DNA of 64,000 nt from Desulfosporosinus sp. FKB (GTDB taxonomy: Bacteria; Bacillota; Desulfitobacteriia; Desulfitobacteriales; Desulfitobacteriaceae), in NCBI RefSeq assembly GCF_002196705.1, contig NZ_NADJ01000038.1:365420-429419 (forward strand), written 5' to 3'. Numbering within the stretch: the first letter of the stretch is position 1; every line of letters begins with the position of its first letter. The translations under genes and the position numbers were made by a program. Below, piece by piece: positions 34,428 through 44,119 of the stretch. The notes under the pieces are model-generated. The model was not told the origin of the DNA, did no database searches, and saw nothing but the letters and a program-made list of their open reading frames with translations.

Positions 34428-35591
34428 TTATTTCTTTTCGTAGGTACCCTTTACGATGGGCTTTTTATTCCTTACCATATAGTTTCCTTTGGCCCAGACA
34501 TCTCGAACCTGTAAAGACTCATCGAGAACTACCAGGTCAGCATCATAACCTACTCGTATCATGCCTTTATTTTTGAGAGACAGGACTCCGGCCACGTTAG
34601 ATGTTATGGTACTCAAAGCCTTTTCTAAGGCTACTCCATGATGATGTACGGCTTCTCGAACATCACGCCATAAAACTTCGACAGAGCCAACACCCATGCC
34701 AACTAAAACACCCTCTTCGTTATATTCGGGCATACTTCCATTTCCATCCGAAGTTACGGTAATTCGTTCATTGAGAAGATCGCGTTGTGCTAACATTGAA
34801 AGGACAGCCGGCACCTGAAGTTCAGCGGGAAAATCATCACACCCTGCCGTTAAATCAATGTGTCCTCCTGCCTGCAAGAACTGAATTCCCTGTTCTATCA
34901 AGGAATGAGTACGATTAATATGAGTTGGCATAAATTGAGTAATAGGAATCTCAGTTTGTTCAAGAATCTTCCATATATAATCGAGTCCACGCTTCCCCTC
35001 CCCAAGATGGAGATGAACGACGCCGGCTTTTCCCCCGAGCATTCCACCGACTCGAGCTTCTGAAGCTAAACGTTCAAGCTCGGCAATTTGAGGTTGAGCA
35101 GAACGGTGATCTGAAATTGCGATTTCTCCTGCACCGATTACTTTTTCAATCAGGGCCAAGTCTTGCTGCAGCGTTGGCAAAAGTGTTCTTACTGGTACTT
35201 GATAGGCACCGCTGTAGATAAAGGTGCTTATTCCCTCATCTTCCAGAGCATAGGCCTTCGTGAGGAGCTCTGGAATTGAGCGAGAAACCGAATCTGTCCC
35301 TAAGCAGCCGACAACGGTGGTTGTTCCGCTTAGAGTGAGCTGAGACAGTTGAATTTCTGGAGTTCTGGAAGCCGGACCCGCTTCCCCTCCGCCGCCGCAG
35401 ATATGGACATGAGCATCTATAAAACCAGGAGTTAAGATCAAGCCATGAAGATCAATCTCTTCTCCCTCGACAAAGTCAGGTAAATGCAGATCCCTCCCGA
35501 TAACTGCAATACTCGAACCAACAATGAGTACATCTGTTTCTTCAATATATTTCGGACTATATATCTTTGCGTTCTTGAGCAGTTGCCACAT
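34428..35591 (-). CDS. iadA: isoaspartyl dipeptidase
   Basis: 387 residues. Amidohydrolase fold with metal ligands in GFIDAHVHICGGGGE, VVHLHLGEGKRG and MPTHINRT, and TSDGNGSMP as the catalytic Asp loop. IadA cleaves beta-aspartyl dipeptides from damaged or turned-over proteins. Length matches the family. Single gene between EF-G2 and the divergent flippase gene. Confidence 0.85.
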   Translation of the reverse strand: MWQLLKNAKIYSPKYIEETDVLIVGSSIAVIGRDLHLPDFVEGEEIDLHGLILTPGFIDAHVHICGGGGEAGPASRTPEIQLSQLTLSGTTTVVGCLGTDSVSRSIPELLTKAYALEDEGISTFIYSGAYQVPVRTLLPTLQQDLALIEKVIGAGEIAISDHRSAQPQIAELERLASEARVGGMLGGKAGVVHLHLGEGKRGLDYIWKILEQTEIPITQFMPTHINRTHSLIEQGIQFLQAGGHIDLTAGCDDFPAELQVPAVLSMLAQRDLLNERITVTSDGNGSMPEYNEEGVLVGMGVGSVEVLWRDVREAVHHHGVALEKALSTITSNVAGVLSLKNKGMIRVGYDADLVVLDESLQVRDVWAKGNYMVRNKKPIVKGTYEKK

Positions 35592-35779
35592 TATGATTCC
35601 TCCCTTGAGGTAGAATGCCCCATTTTAAGAACCATATTCCTCCATGGAAAACTTTTCTCTATACAACAGTAAAATCCTTTTGATTTTCACAGCTCAGTAA
35701 AATATTTCTTAAGCATTTCCTTATTTCCCTGCGCATATGGTTAGAAGTAACGATATTGCCATAGTTGTGGAGGATAAAA

Positions 35780-37315
35780 ATGCCAAGAAGGACCTTTGTC
35801 TACGGTGCGACGATTCTCTTAGGCGCTAATTTATTGAACCGCGTATTAGGCTTTACTTATCAATATTTAATCATGGCCCATATAGGTGGAGAAGCCTACG
35901 GACTCTTTAATATGGTCTTTCCACTATATATGCTGGCTCTGGTTTTTACGACAGCCGGAATTCCCCTTGCCATTGCCAAAATGGTCGCCGAAGAGGTTTC
36001 CTTAGGAAGAGCTTATCAAGCTCGTTCTATCTTTCGCCTTGCCTTTTGGCTTCTTACAGTTTCGGGGGCATTAGTTTCATCAGGCCTCTATTTCCTGACA
36101 CCCTACATCGCGCACAGACTTTTTCCTGATCCCAGAGTCCTGACGATTTTTCAGATTTGTACACCCGCTATCTTCATAGTTTCTATCTCCTCAGTCTTTC
36201 GAGGTTATTTTCAAGGCTTACAAAACATGGTTCCTACAGCAGTAAGCCAAATTTGTGAACAAATTGTCCGCGTTGGTGTAGGCTATACAACAGCCATTTA
36301 CCTTCTCAAAGCCGGTGTTGAATGGGCCGCGGCGGGATTAGCCTTCGGTATGCTGGCCGGAGAAGCCGTAGGCCTTTTTGTAATTATCATCCATTACCTT
36401 AGGTCTCGAATACCCTTAGAAAAAAGTCCGGCCTCCCAGCCTTCTACGGGCTATATTTTAAGGCAATTATGGCATCTCGCTTCTCCAGTCACCATCGGAA
36501 GATTATTTTCTACCGGACTGTCCGCTTTAGATGCGATGCTTATCCCCCAACGTTTGCACGCTGCCGGTTACAGTGCTCGGGAAGCAACTACTTTGTTCGG
36601 ACAATTAGGGGGCTCTGCCTTTACCTTGCTTACCTTTCCCAGCGTCTTTACCTTTGCCTTAGCAACGTCACTAGTTCCATCTATTTCTGAAGCAGCAGCT
36701 CAACATCAGTTCCATATTGTCCGTGCTCGAAGCGTTGAAGCAATTCGTTTAACAATCTTGATTGGTATTCCCTGTCTGATCACTCTCTTTTATTTTTCCC
36801 GCCCACTTACGGCATTTTTTAAAAGTCCTGAAATCTCCCCAATTTTGCGAATCTTAGCATTAGGTGGTATTTTTTCCTACATTCAACAAACAACGACAGG
36901 GATTCTGCAAGGGCTCGGAAAAGTTCAACTTCCGGTTCTTCATTCAATTATTGCAGCCATGCTGCGGATCCCCATTTTGATCTACCTTACCGGCCTTCCT
37001 CAATGGGGTCTACGCGGAACCGCCTGGGCTTATGTAATTGGTTTTATTATTATGGCTGTTTTGAACCTTCTAGCTATCTCACGAAGCAGCGGCATGCCTA
37101 TTGACCTTCAGCGTTTTCTCCTCCAACCCTTTAGCGGAGGTATCACCATGATTCTTGCTTTTAGCCTCTTAGACCCTATCCTAGGCGGAAACTTAGTAGG
37201 CTATAGTTTGGAATTTTCCTGTGGAGTTTTGCTTTACGGTATAGTTCTGGTTCTCAATGGCGGCATAACCTTCTCAGATTTAAGACGACTGCCTTGGCTC
37301 GGGAAATTTTTATAG
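35780..37315 (+). CDS. SpoVB-like MATE/MOP flippase
   Basis: 511 residues from the ATG at 35780, 6 bases after GGAGG; a longer frame to 35765 starts inside that RBS. About 14 membrane segments. N terminus RTFVYGATILLGANLLNRVLG and FRGYFQGLQNMVPTAVSQI are typical of the SpoVB/YtgP group that flips polysaccharide or peptidoglycan precursors. It may act in spore cortex formation. Convergent with the next small gene. Confidence 0.85.
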   Translation: MPRRTFVYGATILLGANLLNRVLGFTYQYLIMAHIGGEAYGLFNMVFPLYMLALVFTTAGIPLAIAKMVAEEVSLGRAYQARSIFRLAFWLLTVSGALVSSGLYFLTPYIAHRLFPDPRVLTIFQICTPAIFIVSISSVFRGYFQGLQNMVPTAVSQICEQIVRVGVGYTTAIYLLKAGVEWAAAGLAFGMLAGEAVGLFVIIIHYLRSRIPLEKSPASQPSTGYILRQLWHLASPVTIGRLFSTGLSALDAMLIPQRLHAAGYSAREATTLFGQLGGSAFTLLTFPSVFTFALATSLVPSISEAAAQHQFHIVRARSVEAIRLTILIGIPCLITLFYFSRPLTAFFKSPEISPILRILALGGIFSYIQQTTTGILQGLGKVQLPVLHSIIAAMLRIPILIYLTGLPQWGLRGTAWAYVIGFIIMAVLNLLAISRSSGMPIDLQRFLLQPFSGGITMILAFSLLDPILGGNLVGYSLEFSCGVLLYGIVLVLNGGITFSDLRRLPWLGKFL

Positions 37316-37325
37316 CCTTAAAAAA

Positions 37326-37583
37326 TCATCTCCACCAACGACTAAATTGTTCTCCCCATTGCCAATACGATAACAAAAGCAAAATACCAATAAAAAGAAC
37401 AATCAGAAACTTATATATAAAATACACTTTTATTACTTTTAATATCACTAACAATGCGCCTAAAAAAATAGGGACAACTAATAGTTTAATTACAGAGCTT
37501 GAACGTTCTTTATTTCTGAAACTTGGGAACGATAGAAGCAAAGCAAAAATAATAACGTAAACTATAAAAGATCCAAATATCAT
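37326..37583 (-). CDS. small membrane protein, unknown
   Basis: 85 residues from ATG at 37583 with GGAAGGAAG upstream; the longer start at 37622 lacks an RBS. Two or three TM segments: VYVIIFALLLSFP, VVPIFLGALLVILKVIKVY, FLIVLFIGILLLLSYW. Function unknown. Confidence 0.55.
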   Translation of the reverse strand: MIFGSFIVYVIIFALLLSFPSFRNKERSSSVIKLLVVPIFLGALLVILKVIKVYFIYKFLIVLFIGILLLLSYWQWGEQFSRWWR

Positions 37584-37700
37584 GAAACTTCCTTCCTTAA
37601 CAAAAAGAAATAAGATATCCAATTTTTTAGCACTATAAAGCTTGAAAAAATGTAAATACTATCATTGTACGGATAAAGATAAGAGGGAGGAGATTTATAT

Positions 37701-37922
37701 ATGAGTCGTCGCAATAGAAACGCCGGTATTTTACCGCAGCCGGTTTTAGAACAATTCAAATGGGAAGTCGCTGAGGAATTAGGTCTTAGTTCTAAGATTC
37801 AAACCCAAGGCTGGGAAAACATGACCTCCCGAGAATGTGGGCATGTTGGCGGCAGAATCGGCGGAAGTATGGTAAAGACAATGATCCGACGAGCAAAAGA
37901 ATCTCTGAATACTCCCGTCTAA
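37701..37922 (+). CDS. alpha/beta-type small acid-soluble spore protein (SASP)
   Basis: 73 residues, AGGGAGGAG upstream. KWEVAEELGLSS and GHVGGRIGGSMVKTMI are the two SASP motifs. These proteins coat spore DNA and protect it from UV and chemicals. Normally transcribed by sigma G in the forespore; no clear sigma G promoter was identified here. Confidence 0.9.
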   Translation: MSRRNRNAGILPQPVLEQFKWEVAEELGLSSKIQTQGWENMTSRECGHVGGRIGGSMVKTMIRRAKESLNTPV

Positions 37923-37937
37923 ACCGTATTCTGCAAT

Positions 37938-37972
37938 AAAGGAGTACAGAAATTTCTGTACTCCTTTATTTC
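37938..37972. terminator. bidirectional terminator between SASP and surE
   Basis: AAAGGAGTACAGAAA and TTTCTGTACTCCTTT form a near-perfect palindrome, overlapping the end of surE. Confidence 0.8.
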
Positions 37973-38721
37973 TTAGCCAATACTTCAGTCCAAAACGACA
38001 AACTCGCATAATCCGTTAAATCACTATGAACCGGAGTGATGGAAATAAAATCCTCCTGAATTGCCCGTAAATCCGTATCGCTTTCATTATCTGGAGTCAT
38101 AGTCCCACTTTGCCAATAATAAAGCCTTCCTCTGGGATCAGTTCGTTGTTCAAAAATATTTTCATAAACTGCTTTACCTAATCTTGTTACTTTCAGCCCC
38201 TGCCACTCATGGCGAGGTTTTCCGGGAAGATTTAAATTAATCAATCCCTTATGATTCAACTTGAGAAAAAGATTCAAATTCTCAGCGAGATAGGCTGCCG
38301 CGGGTTCAAAATCCTGATATTCAAAGCTGGCTAAAGACACAGCGATAGAGGGAATGCCCAACAAAACTCCTTCCATAGCTGCGGAAACTGTTCCGGAATA
38401 AAAAATATCCGTCCCTAAATTAGGACCTTGATTAATCCCAGAAATCAAAAGATCAGGTTTAGGAATAAGTTCACCTTGAATTGCAAGTTTTACACAATCG
38501 GATGGAGTTCCGCTTATAGCAAATCCTTTAAAGGATTCTTTCAGCAGATGTTCGGTCACAAATAAAGGATTAAATAACGTAATGGAGTGACCCGTTGCTG
38601 AGCGCTGACCATCCGGTGCTACAATGCTGACGTCATATCCGTTATGATTGGCAAGAACCTCGTAGAGCGTTTGAATTCCTGGAGCGAAATAACCGTCATC
38701 ATTAGTCAATAAAATATGCAT
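37966..38721 (-). CDS. surE: 5'/3'-nucleotidase SurE
   Basis: 251 residues. LLTNDDGYFAPGI holds the metal-binding Asp pair; SATGHSITL and SGINQGPNLGTDIFYSGTV complete the active site. SurE removes phosphate from nucleoside monophosphates. Last gene of the operon beginning at queD, 13 bases after the DUF4264 gene. Confidence 0.92.
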   Translation of the reverse strand: MHILLTNDDGYFAPGIQTLYEVLANHNGYDVSIVAPDGQRSATGHSITLFNPLFVTEHLLKESFKGFAISGTPSDCVKLAIQGELIPKPDLLISGINQGPNLGTDIFYSGTVSAAMEGVLLGIPSIAVSLASFEYQDFEPAAAYLAENLNLFLKLNHKGLINLNLPGKPRHEWQGLKVTRLGKAVYENIFEQRTDPRGRLYYWQSGTMTPDNESDTDLRAIQEDFISITPVHSDLTDYASLSFWTEVLAKK

Positions 38722-38734
38722 ATCTTCCCTCCTA

Positions 38735-38932
38735 TTACTCTACTTCATAAATCGACACAACCATTTTATCCTCTTTTTTGGTTAACCCAAACATTAGTCG
38801 ATAATCTTTCAAGTTTTTATTGAGAAAATCAACCACTTTATAAAGTTCTCGATTAGGGCTAACCTTCTGTGTCGCAATAAGTTCGAGTTTTCCCGGCCGC
38901 TCCGGTATAGGAGAAGTAGGTCTCTCATCCAT
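38735..38932 (-). CDS. DUF4264 (YpmA-like) protein
   Basis: 65 residues. KLELIATQKVSPNRELYKVV, then FLNKNLKDYRLMFGL and VVSIYEV match the YpmA family of short Firmicute proteins. Function unknown. Between folE and surE. Confidence 0.75.
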   Translation of the reverse strand: MDERPTSPIPERPGKLELIATQKVSPNRELYKVVDFLNKNLKDYRLMFGLTKKEDKMVVSIYEVE

Positions 38933-38946
38933 AGGATACCTCTTTC

Positions 38947-39519
38947 TTAGTTTTTATGACCTTGAATTAAGGAAAAAGCCTCTGATCTCGTTATAGGATT
39001 CGTTTTAAAAATTCCCCGGACAGCAGAAGTAAGCGTTCTTGAACCTGCCTTTTTTACCCCCCGCATGGTCATACACATATGCTCAGCTTCAATAACAACA
39101 AGCACCCCTAAAGGTGAGAGTTCAGCCATAATTGCATCAGCAACCTGGGATGTCAAGCGTTCCTGAAGTTGAGGTCTGCGGGCAAAGCCCTCTACGACCC
39201 GAGCGAATTTCGACAAACCGGTGATTTTCCCTTTCCTGGGAATATAAGCAACATGAGCTTTCCCATAAAAAGGAACAAGATGATGTTCACACATGGAATA
39301 GACTGGGATATCCTTAACAATCACCATTTCTTCATGTTCTTCTGAAAACTGTACTTTCAAATGTCTGCTGGGGTCTTCATGCAGACCTGCAAATACCTCG
39401 GCGTACATCCTGGCAACACGCTTTGGTGTGTCTTGAAGTCCTTCTCTTTTAGGATCCTCCCCTATTGCTTCTAAAATCATATATACAGCCTGCTCAATTT
39501 TTTCTAAATCCATCCCCAT
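38947..39519 (-). CDS. folE: GTP cyclohydrolase I
   Basis: 190 residues from the ATG at 39519, 8 bases after AAAGGAG; the long frame from 39603 overlaps queE. Zinc and substrate residues are in [20 protein letters not shown] and [13 protein letters not shown]. It turns GTP into dihydroneopterin triphosphate, the first step of both folate and preQ0 synthesis. Here among queD, queC and queE, so the preQ0 branch is likely its main role. Confidence 0.93.
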   Translation of the reverse strand: MGMDLEKIEQAVYMILEAIGEDPKREGLQDTPKRVARMYAEVFAGLHEDPSRHLKVQFSEEHEEMVIVKDIPVYSMCEHHLVPFYGKAHVAYIPRKGKITGLSKFARVVEGFARRPQLQERLTSQVADAIMAELSPLGVLVVIEAEHMCMTMRGVKKAGSRTLTSAVRGIFKTNPITRSEAFSLIQGHKN

Positions 39520-39556
39520 AATCATTTCTCCTTTACACGATGATCCCTCACTATTC

Positions 39557-40288
39557 CTATAACTGCCCCATAAAGACATGGGTTTGAGGAATAACTCGGA
39601 CATTCATAAGCTTTTCTAAAAAGAATCCCTGCCAATCTAAAAGCTGGCCGGGTTTGGGACTCTCGCAACCGTTGACTTTGGTGACGGGCTGTAAAATAGT
39701 CAGCAATGACGGTTTGACGCCCGCAATTAAATCCCGAGCCTTTTGAAGATCCTCTAATTTGCTTTTCTCAGTCACAACAATTTTAAGAAATACCTCTTTG
39801 GCGAGACTTTTACGCAGGAAATCTTCGTGAGCATCCCAAAAGACCTCTTCTCCGAAAGGTAACTTGATATCCATACTGATAATATCAACAAGTGACAATA
39901 TTTTGAGAAGTTGGGACGGTAGTGTTCCGTTGGTTTCCAGATAAATCGGAAGATTCTTCTTCTTGATTAAGGGTAGAAACGACGAAAGTTCATCAGCCCA
40001 AAGAAGAGGTTCTCCGCCAGTGATGCTTAGGGAATGATGGAGAGAAAAATCGTAAGACTGAAGCAACTCTACTAGTTCGAAAATATCAATAGGATTTTTG
40101 AACTCACGAAAACTTCGCGAACCTGGGGTGGGTTCCATACGAAAATGTTTCGGTACTATAGTCTCTGTATCACAATATGGACATTTTAAATTGCAGCGAG
40201 GAAACCTTAAGAAAATTTGACGTGTTCCGACGTACGGTCCTTCTCCTTGAATCGATGAAAAGATTTCAGTTACCGGTATCTTAAGCAT
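39557..40288 (-). CDS. queE: 7-carboxy-7-deazaguanine synthase
   Basis: 243 residues from ATG at 40288, overlapping the DUF366 stop (TGATG). Radical-SAM cluster motif [21 protein letters not shown], and the N-terminal [14 protein letters not shown] of QueE. It ring-contracts 6-carboxytetrahydropterin to CDG. All key motifs present. Confidence 0.93.
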   Translation of the reverse strand: MLKIPVTEIFSSIQGEGPYVGTRQIFLRFPRCNLKCPYCDTETIVPKHFRMEPTPGSRSFREFKNPIDIFELVELLQSYDFSLHHSLSITGGEPLLWADELSSFLPLIKKKNLPIYLETNGTLPSQLLKILSLVDIISMDIKLPFGEEVFWDAHEDFLRKSLAKEVFLKIVVTEKSKLEDLQKARDLIAGVKPSLLTILQPVTKVNGCESPKPGQLLDWQGFFLEKLMNVRVIPQTHVFMGQL

Positions 40289-40845
40289 CACATAACCCCT
40301 CGAACTTTACAGCGGGCATGGCGCATGGACAAGACCTCAGCACAATAACGTTTGGCAACGTTTTCACCGAATTCAAAAACATTTTGGACTTGAAGATCAT
40401 TTAAGCCAGTCGTCGGAATAGGAGTATTATGGTTGGAAACGTTTAAGCCGCAGTGGATAAGCGTAGAAACTGGCGAAAGGGTTGCAATACTTACTGAAAG
40501 CTTTCGGTCTCCATTATAGATGTCATCTCCAGTTCGCCTCAGAGTAGTCGCCCCTAATTTTTCCAGTTCTTCTTTAATAGTTGCTATTAGTAAGCGCTGC
40601 CGAATAATCGTCTTTTCTAAATCCATTTCAAAATGTTCAACGATAAAATGCAGCATGTCCTCACTATATATCCAATCTTGTGCTGCTACATCTTCCATGT
40701 CCACCATCTCATTTTGTTCAACGCGGCATGCTCCTCGAAATACACACATACTATCCCCCATTAAACCAAAGTTTTTGTAGGTAAACAGGGATTGAAGCTG
40801 ACTCCCATCATAGTTGAGAGGATTATGATGAATATGATATTTCAA
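40288..40845 (-). CDS. DUF366 family protein in the preQ0 operon
   Basis: 185 residues, matching DUF366 with SMCVFRGACRVEQNEMVDME, RLLIATIKEELEKLG and SVSIATLSPVSTLIHCGLNV. The stop overlaps the queE start by one base, so the two are likely translated together. Family function not known to me; operon position suggests a part in 7-deazaguanine metabolism. Confidence 0.8.
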   Translation of the reverse strand: MKYHIHHNPLNYDGSQLQSLFTYKNFGLMGDSMCVFRGACRVEQNEMVDMEDVAAQDWIYSEDMLHFIVEHFEMDLEKTIIRQRLLIATIKEELEKLGATTLRRTGDDIYNGDRKLSVSIATLSPVSTLIHCGLNVSNHNTPIPTTGLNDLQVQNVFEFGENVAKRYCAEVLSMRHARCKVRGVM

Positions 40846-40869
40846 GACTATTCCCTCTTTTCGCGGCCT

Positions 40870-41589
40870 TTAATTCGCTTTAAAATTTAAAAATAAAGGA
40901 GTGTCAAACAGTTTATTAACCAAAGCCTGAGCCTCGTTTGAGATTAAAGCTCGTTTCATTCTCAAACAACTCTCGCAATGTCCACAAAGTCGCTGTCCAT
41001 TTTCATAACAGCTCCAAACCTTTTCAAATGGAATATTGAGTCTTAAGCCTTCTCGGACAATTTCTGATTTTGATAACGCTGCAGTAGGGCTTGCAACCGT
41101 CACCGTATTTTGGGTTGAGTATTTAAAGCAATCATTCATTGCGTTCATGAATCCTAAAGAATTATCCGGAAATGTTGCCGCCTCTTCGCGATTGAAACCC
41201 GTAATCAGGGTTACCGCTTCACCCATATTTTCGGCAAATACGGCGGCAATGTTCATAAACAAGCCATTTCGATTAGGTACCCAAACCTGATGAGCACTTT
41301 TAAGAGCCTCTTTTTCAATATTATCAAGTTGATCAAACTCAAGTTGGGGCAGATCTGTTGTACGATTAACCAAGGCAGTATGAGTCTGCTCTTGAAGAAA
41401 AGGCAAAGCAATAATTTCATGGTGGATATTATAATGATCGGCAATCTCACGAGATGCAGAGATTTCCTTCTCCTTTGCCCGTTGACCATAATCAAACGTT
41501 ATGGCTAAATCCAGGGTTGCTTTCTCGAGAAATAGGGCCATAGCCACTGTTGAATCTAAACCGCCCGATAGTAAAACGATACCGGCCAA
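40870..41589 (-). CDS. queC: 7-cyano-7-deazaguanine (preQ0) synthase
   Basis: 239 residues. PP-loop VLLSGGLDSTVAMALF, and the zinc site CGHCESCLRMKRAL near the end. QueC uses ATP and ammonia to turn CDG into preQ0. Three bases after queD. Confidence 0.93.
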   Translation of the reverse strand: MAGIVLLSGGLDSTVAMALFLEKATLDLAITFDYGQRAKEKEISASREIADHYNIHHEIIALPFLQEQTHTALVNRTTDLPQLEFDQLDNIEKEALKSAHQVWVPNRNGLFMNIAAVFAENMGEAVTLITGFNREEAATFPDNSLGFMNAMNDCFKYSTQNTVTVASPTAALSKSEIVREGLRLNIPFEKVWSCYENGQRLCGHCESCLRMKRALISNEAQALVNKLFDTPLFLNFKAN

Positions 41590-41592
41590 AAG

Positions 41593-41970
41593 TCAGTCCT
41601 CCTTATAAATTGCCCAGGCATCTGGAGCTTCGAAAACTTTCACCCATACTAAGTGATTTTCACCTAGTACTAAATTCTGCTTAAATTCACAGAATAGAAA
41701 TTGGGCTATCAGCTCTGCCGTAGGATTGACTCCTTCGGGCCCAAACGCCGGCAAATCATTAAGCAGGCTGTGATCTAACAAATCAAGAGTCTTTCTAATC
41801 GCCTGTTTTACTTCACTAAAATCTACCAACATTCCTAAATTGTCTAATTGCCTGCCTTCGATGCAAACGACAACATTCCAACGATGCCCATGCAAATTGG
41901 AACACTTGCCATTGTAATTGCGGATAAAATGGGCGGCATCAAAATGCGCCTGAACACATACCTGAAACAT
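41593..41970 (-). CDS. queD: 6-carboxytetrahydropterin synthase
   Basis: 125 residues from ATG at 41970 with ATAAGGAG upstream; the longer frame has no RBS. Zinc-binding H in AHFDAAHFIRNYNGKCSNLH and GHRWNVVV, with the catalytic Cys in NGKCSNLHGH. First gene of the preQ0 operon. Confidence 0.9.
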   Translation of the reverse strand: MFQVCVQAHFDAAHFIRNYNGKCSNLHGHRWNVVVCIEGRQLDNLGMLVDFSEVKQAIRKTLDLLDHSLLNDLPAFGPEGVNPTAELIAQFLFCEFKQNLVLGENHLVWVKVFEAPDAWAIYKED

Positions 41971-42046
41971 AGTTAACTCCTTATTTGAGATAATAATATC
42001 TATATTAACATTTTTAGTTACAAAAGAAAAATGAAACTTAGACAAA

Positions 42047-42071
42047 AGAAGAAGGGTTTTCCCTTCTTCTT
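42047..42071. terminator. terminator of the TPR gene
   Basis: AGAAGAAGGG and CCCTTCTTCT pair around TTTT, overlapping the stop of the TPR gene; on the minus strand TTTTGTC follows. Confidence 0.7.
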
Positions 42072-43236
42072 AGGCTAATTTCAGTGCTTTATTATAGCAA
42101 TCAATGGCTGTATCGTACTGATTCATTTGATCGTAGACATTTCCCAGTAAAGCCCATCCCGCCGAATGATCGGGGTCTATTTCTATAAGTTTATTTAGAG
42201 ATTCTATACACTCCTGCCAATTACCTTTACGAGTAAGACAGACACTAAGGTTATAAAGAATCAACGGGTGATCGGGGCTTAACTCCAAGGCCTTTTGATA
42301 GTATTCTGCCGCCCTTCTTGATCTTCCTTGCTGAACAAGGGTAAAGGCCAGGTTGTTGAGTAAAATTGGATCTTGGGGATAAATTTTTATAGCCCGATCC
42401 AGGAGGTTTAATGCTTCCTGAGTTCGCCCCTGATTTTGATAGACTGCAGCAAGATTACTTAAAGAATCATAATGATCCGGTTCATACTTAAGGGTGAATT
42501 TGTAATATTGGATTCCCTTTTTTATCTGACCGGTTTGAATATAACAATAGGCTAATCTTGCTGCTAAATCAGGCGTTCCGCCATAGCGAAGGGCCCGATC
42601 AAAACTAAAGCAAGCATCGGCCAATTGCTCCAATTTCAAGTGCATTTCTCCCTTTTCTTCCCAGTATCGAGATTCACGCGGTACCAATTGACAACACCCT
42701 TGAAAACAGCGCAAGGCTTCTTGATATTCTTCATGATAAGCATAAATAATCCCCAGACGATAATAGGTTTCTGCATTTTTAGGTTCTGCCCGACAGGAAT
42801 TATCAAGAGCCTTAACTCCCTCCTGCCAATTTCCTTGTTCCAAATGACAATCTGCAAGGATCTCCCAGAACCTTGCGTTTTGCGGTTTTAATTTAAGCGC
42901 TTCCTCAATAGTATTTTTCGCTTGGAGAATGAGACCTTGTCCAAGATAACATTGTGCTAAGAGACCGCATATCATTCCAGATTCATCATTGTCCTTTTGC
43001 TCCAAGGATTCCAAATAATCCCTTGCTTCTTGAAATGCCTGAACTTCAATTAAATGTTCGACTTCACCGAGTCGAAACTTACCTTTGCCTTGCTTCAATA
43101 AATCTACCCATTCCTGGATAGCTACATCCGTTTTTCCCAGCCAAAAGTGCCATTTTGCTTGCAAAGAATTCCACAGATATGTTTTCCTGAGAGATGGCCT
43201 TTTTTGTTTGACGTTTGAGACCAAAGGTACACCCAT
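42070..43236 (-). CDS. tetratricopeptide-repeat protein
   Basis: 388 residues with about nine TPRs of 34 residues, such as AETYYRLGIIYAYHEEYQEA and SAGWALLGNVYDQMNQYDTA. No signal peptide or other domain. TPR proteins serve as protein-binding scaffolds; partner unknown. Followed by a terminator, so it is separate from the que operon. Confidence 0.85.
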   Translation of the reverse strand: MGVPLVSNVKQKRPSLRKTYLWNSLQAKWHFWLGKTDVAIQEWVDLLKQGKGKFRLGEVEHLIEVQAFQEARDYLESLEQKDNDESGMICGLLAQCYLGQGLILQAKNTIEEALKLKPQNARFWEILADCHLEQGNWQEGVKALDNSCRAEPKNAETYYRLGIIYAYHEEYQEALRCFQGCCQLVPRESRYWEEKGEMHLKLEQLADACFSFDRALRYGGTPDLAARLAYCYIQTGQIKKGIQYYKFTLKYEPDHYDSLSNLAAVYQNQGRTQEALNLLDRAIKIYPQDPILLNNLAFTLVQQGRSRRAAEYYQKALELSPDHPLILYNLSVCLTRKGNWQECIESLNKLIEIDPDHSAGWALLGNVYDQMNQYDTAIDCYNKALKLA

Positions 43237-43598
43237 TGTCTCAGCCCCTTTTTTTACTTATTTTTCCATTATTTCATTCTCCTTTTTTTCTTTTAATCCT
43301 TCTGCCACACTCGGGAATCGAACGCCAAAAGCCTTGGATATACGCGATTATTCATTAAACTAGGTATGTTTTTCCTTTGCTCTCGTCAGATTATTATAAT
43401 TGCTCCTTTATTTATGTCATAATAAGTATTTATTCCTATAAATCAGCAGTGAACTCGTTCAGCTAAGAAACTTCGTTCTGACAGCAAAAAAAACTCAGCG
43501 AATTGCCGAGTTTTTGTAAACAGAGGTTATATCTTTAATGTTCTATCAGTGAAAAAGATTAGACTTATAATTTCGATTTTAATGCAAAGGCGGCGCAT
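43237..43598. other. intergenic stretch
   Basis: Holds a partial inverted copy of the TTCAGC repeat at 43448-43464 and a hairpin AACTC/GAGTT at about 43489-43513. No gene seen. Confidence 0.35.
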
Positions 43599-44048
43599 TC
43601 ATTGCGCCCCTTCGCATTTAGAACAATAGCCATAAAATTTTAAATCGTGGTCGGAAACTTTAAAATGATTTCGTTTCATAATGACAGCTTCTAAAGACTC
43701 TAATAAATCATCATCAAATTCCGAAACATTTCCACAGCGTAAGCAGATAAGGTGATGGTGATGATGATGTTCATCCTTACGACTAAATTCATAACGAGTT
43801 CGGCCATCTCCAAAATCGTTCTTAATAAGAACTCCAATTTCCGCCAATATATCTAGAGTCCGATAAACGGTAGCAAGACCTATCTCCGGATTTTCGTTTT
43901 TAACGAGCATATATACTTCTTCGGCGCTTAAATGCCGATCCACATGTTCCACAAACATGTGGAGAATCGTCTGTCGTTGAGGAGTTACTTTATAGGAGTG
44001 ATTACGCAGCAAGTTGCAGATATTCTCAAACGTTCTAAAATTCTCCAT
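43599..44048 (-). CDS. Fur-family metal/peroxide regulator
   Basis: 149 residues from ATG at 44048, after GGAGGGGGGG. Winged helix (SYKVTPQRQTILHMF, LATVYRTLDIL), a histidine-rich metal loop (DEHHHHHHLICLRCG) and a C-terminal CSKC. Two CxxC pairs fit the structural zinc site. Could be Fur, PerR or a zinc sensor; sequence does not settle it. Confidence 0.85.
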   Translation of the reverse strand: MENFRTFENICNLLRNHSYKVTPQRQTILHMFVEHVDRHLSAEEVYMLVKNENPEIGLATVYRTLDILAEIGVLIKNDFGDGRTRYEFSRKDEHHHHHHLICLRCGNVSEFDDDLLESLEAVIMKRNHFKVSDHDLKFYGYCSKCEGAQ

Positions 44049-44119
44049 CAATGCCCCCCCTCCATATATTTCCTATTATAAGACATTATTTTCACTTTGC
44101 AAAGTGATTTTAAGAAATA

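Noticed and set aside
41971-42046. preQ1 riboswitch before queD
   Set aside because: The leader is short and lacks the expected aptamer stem and the conserved tail; nothing in it fits the preQ1 fold.
42636-42857. 73-codon frame within the TPR gene
   Set aside because: Alternative frame of a repeat-coding region, no RBS.
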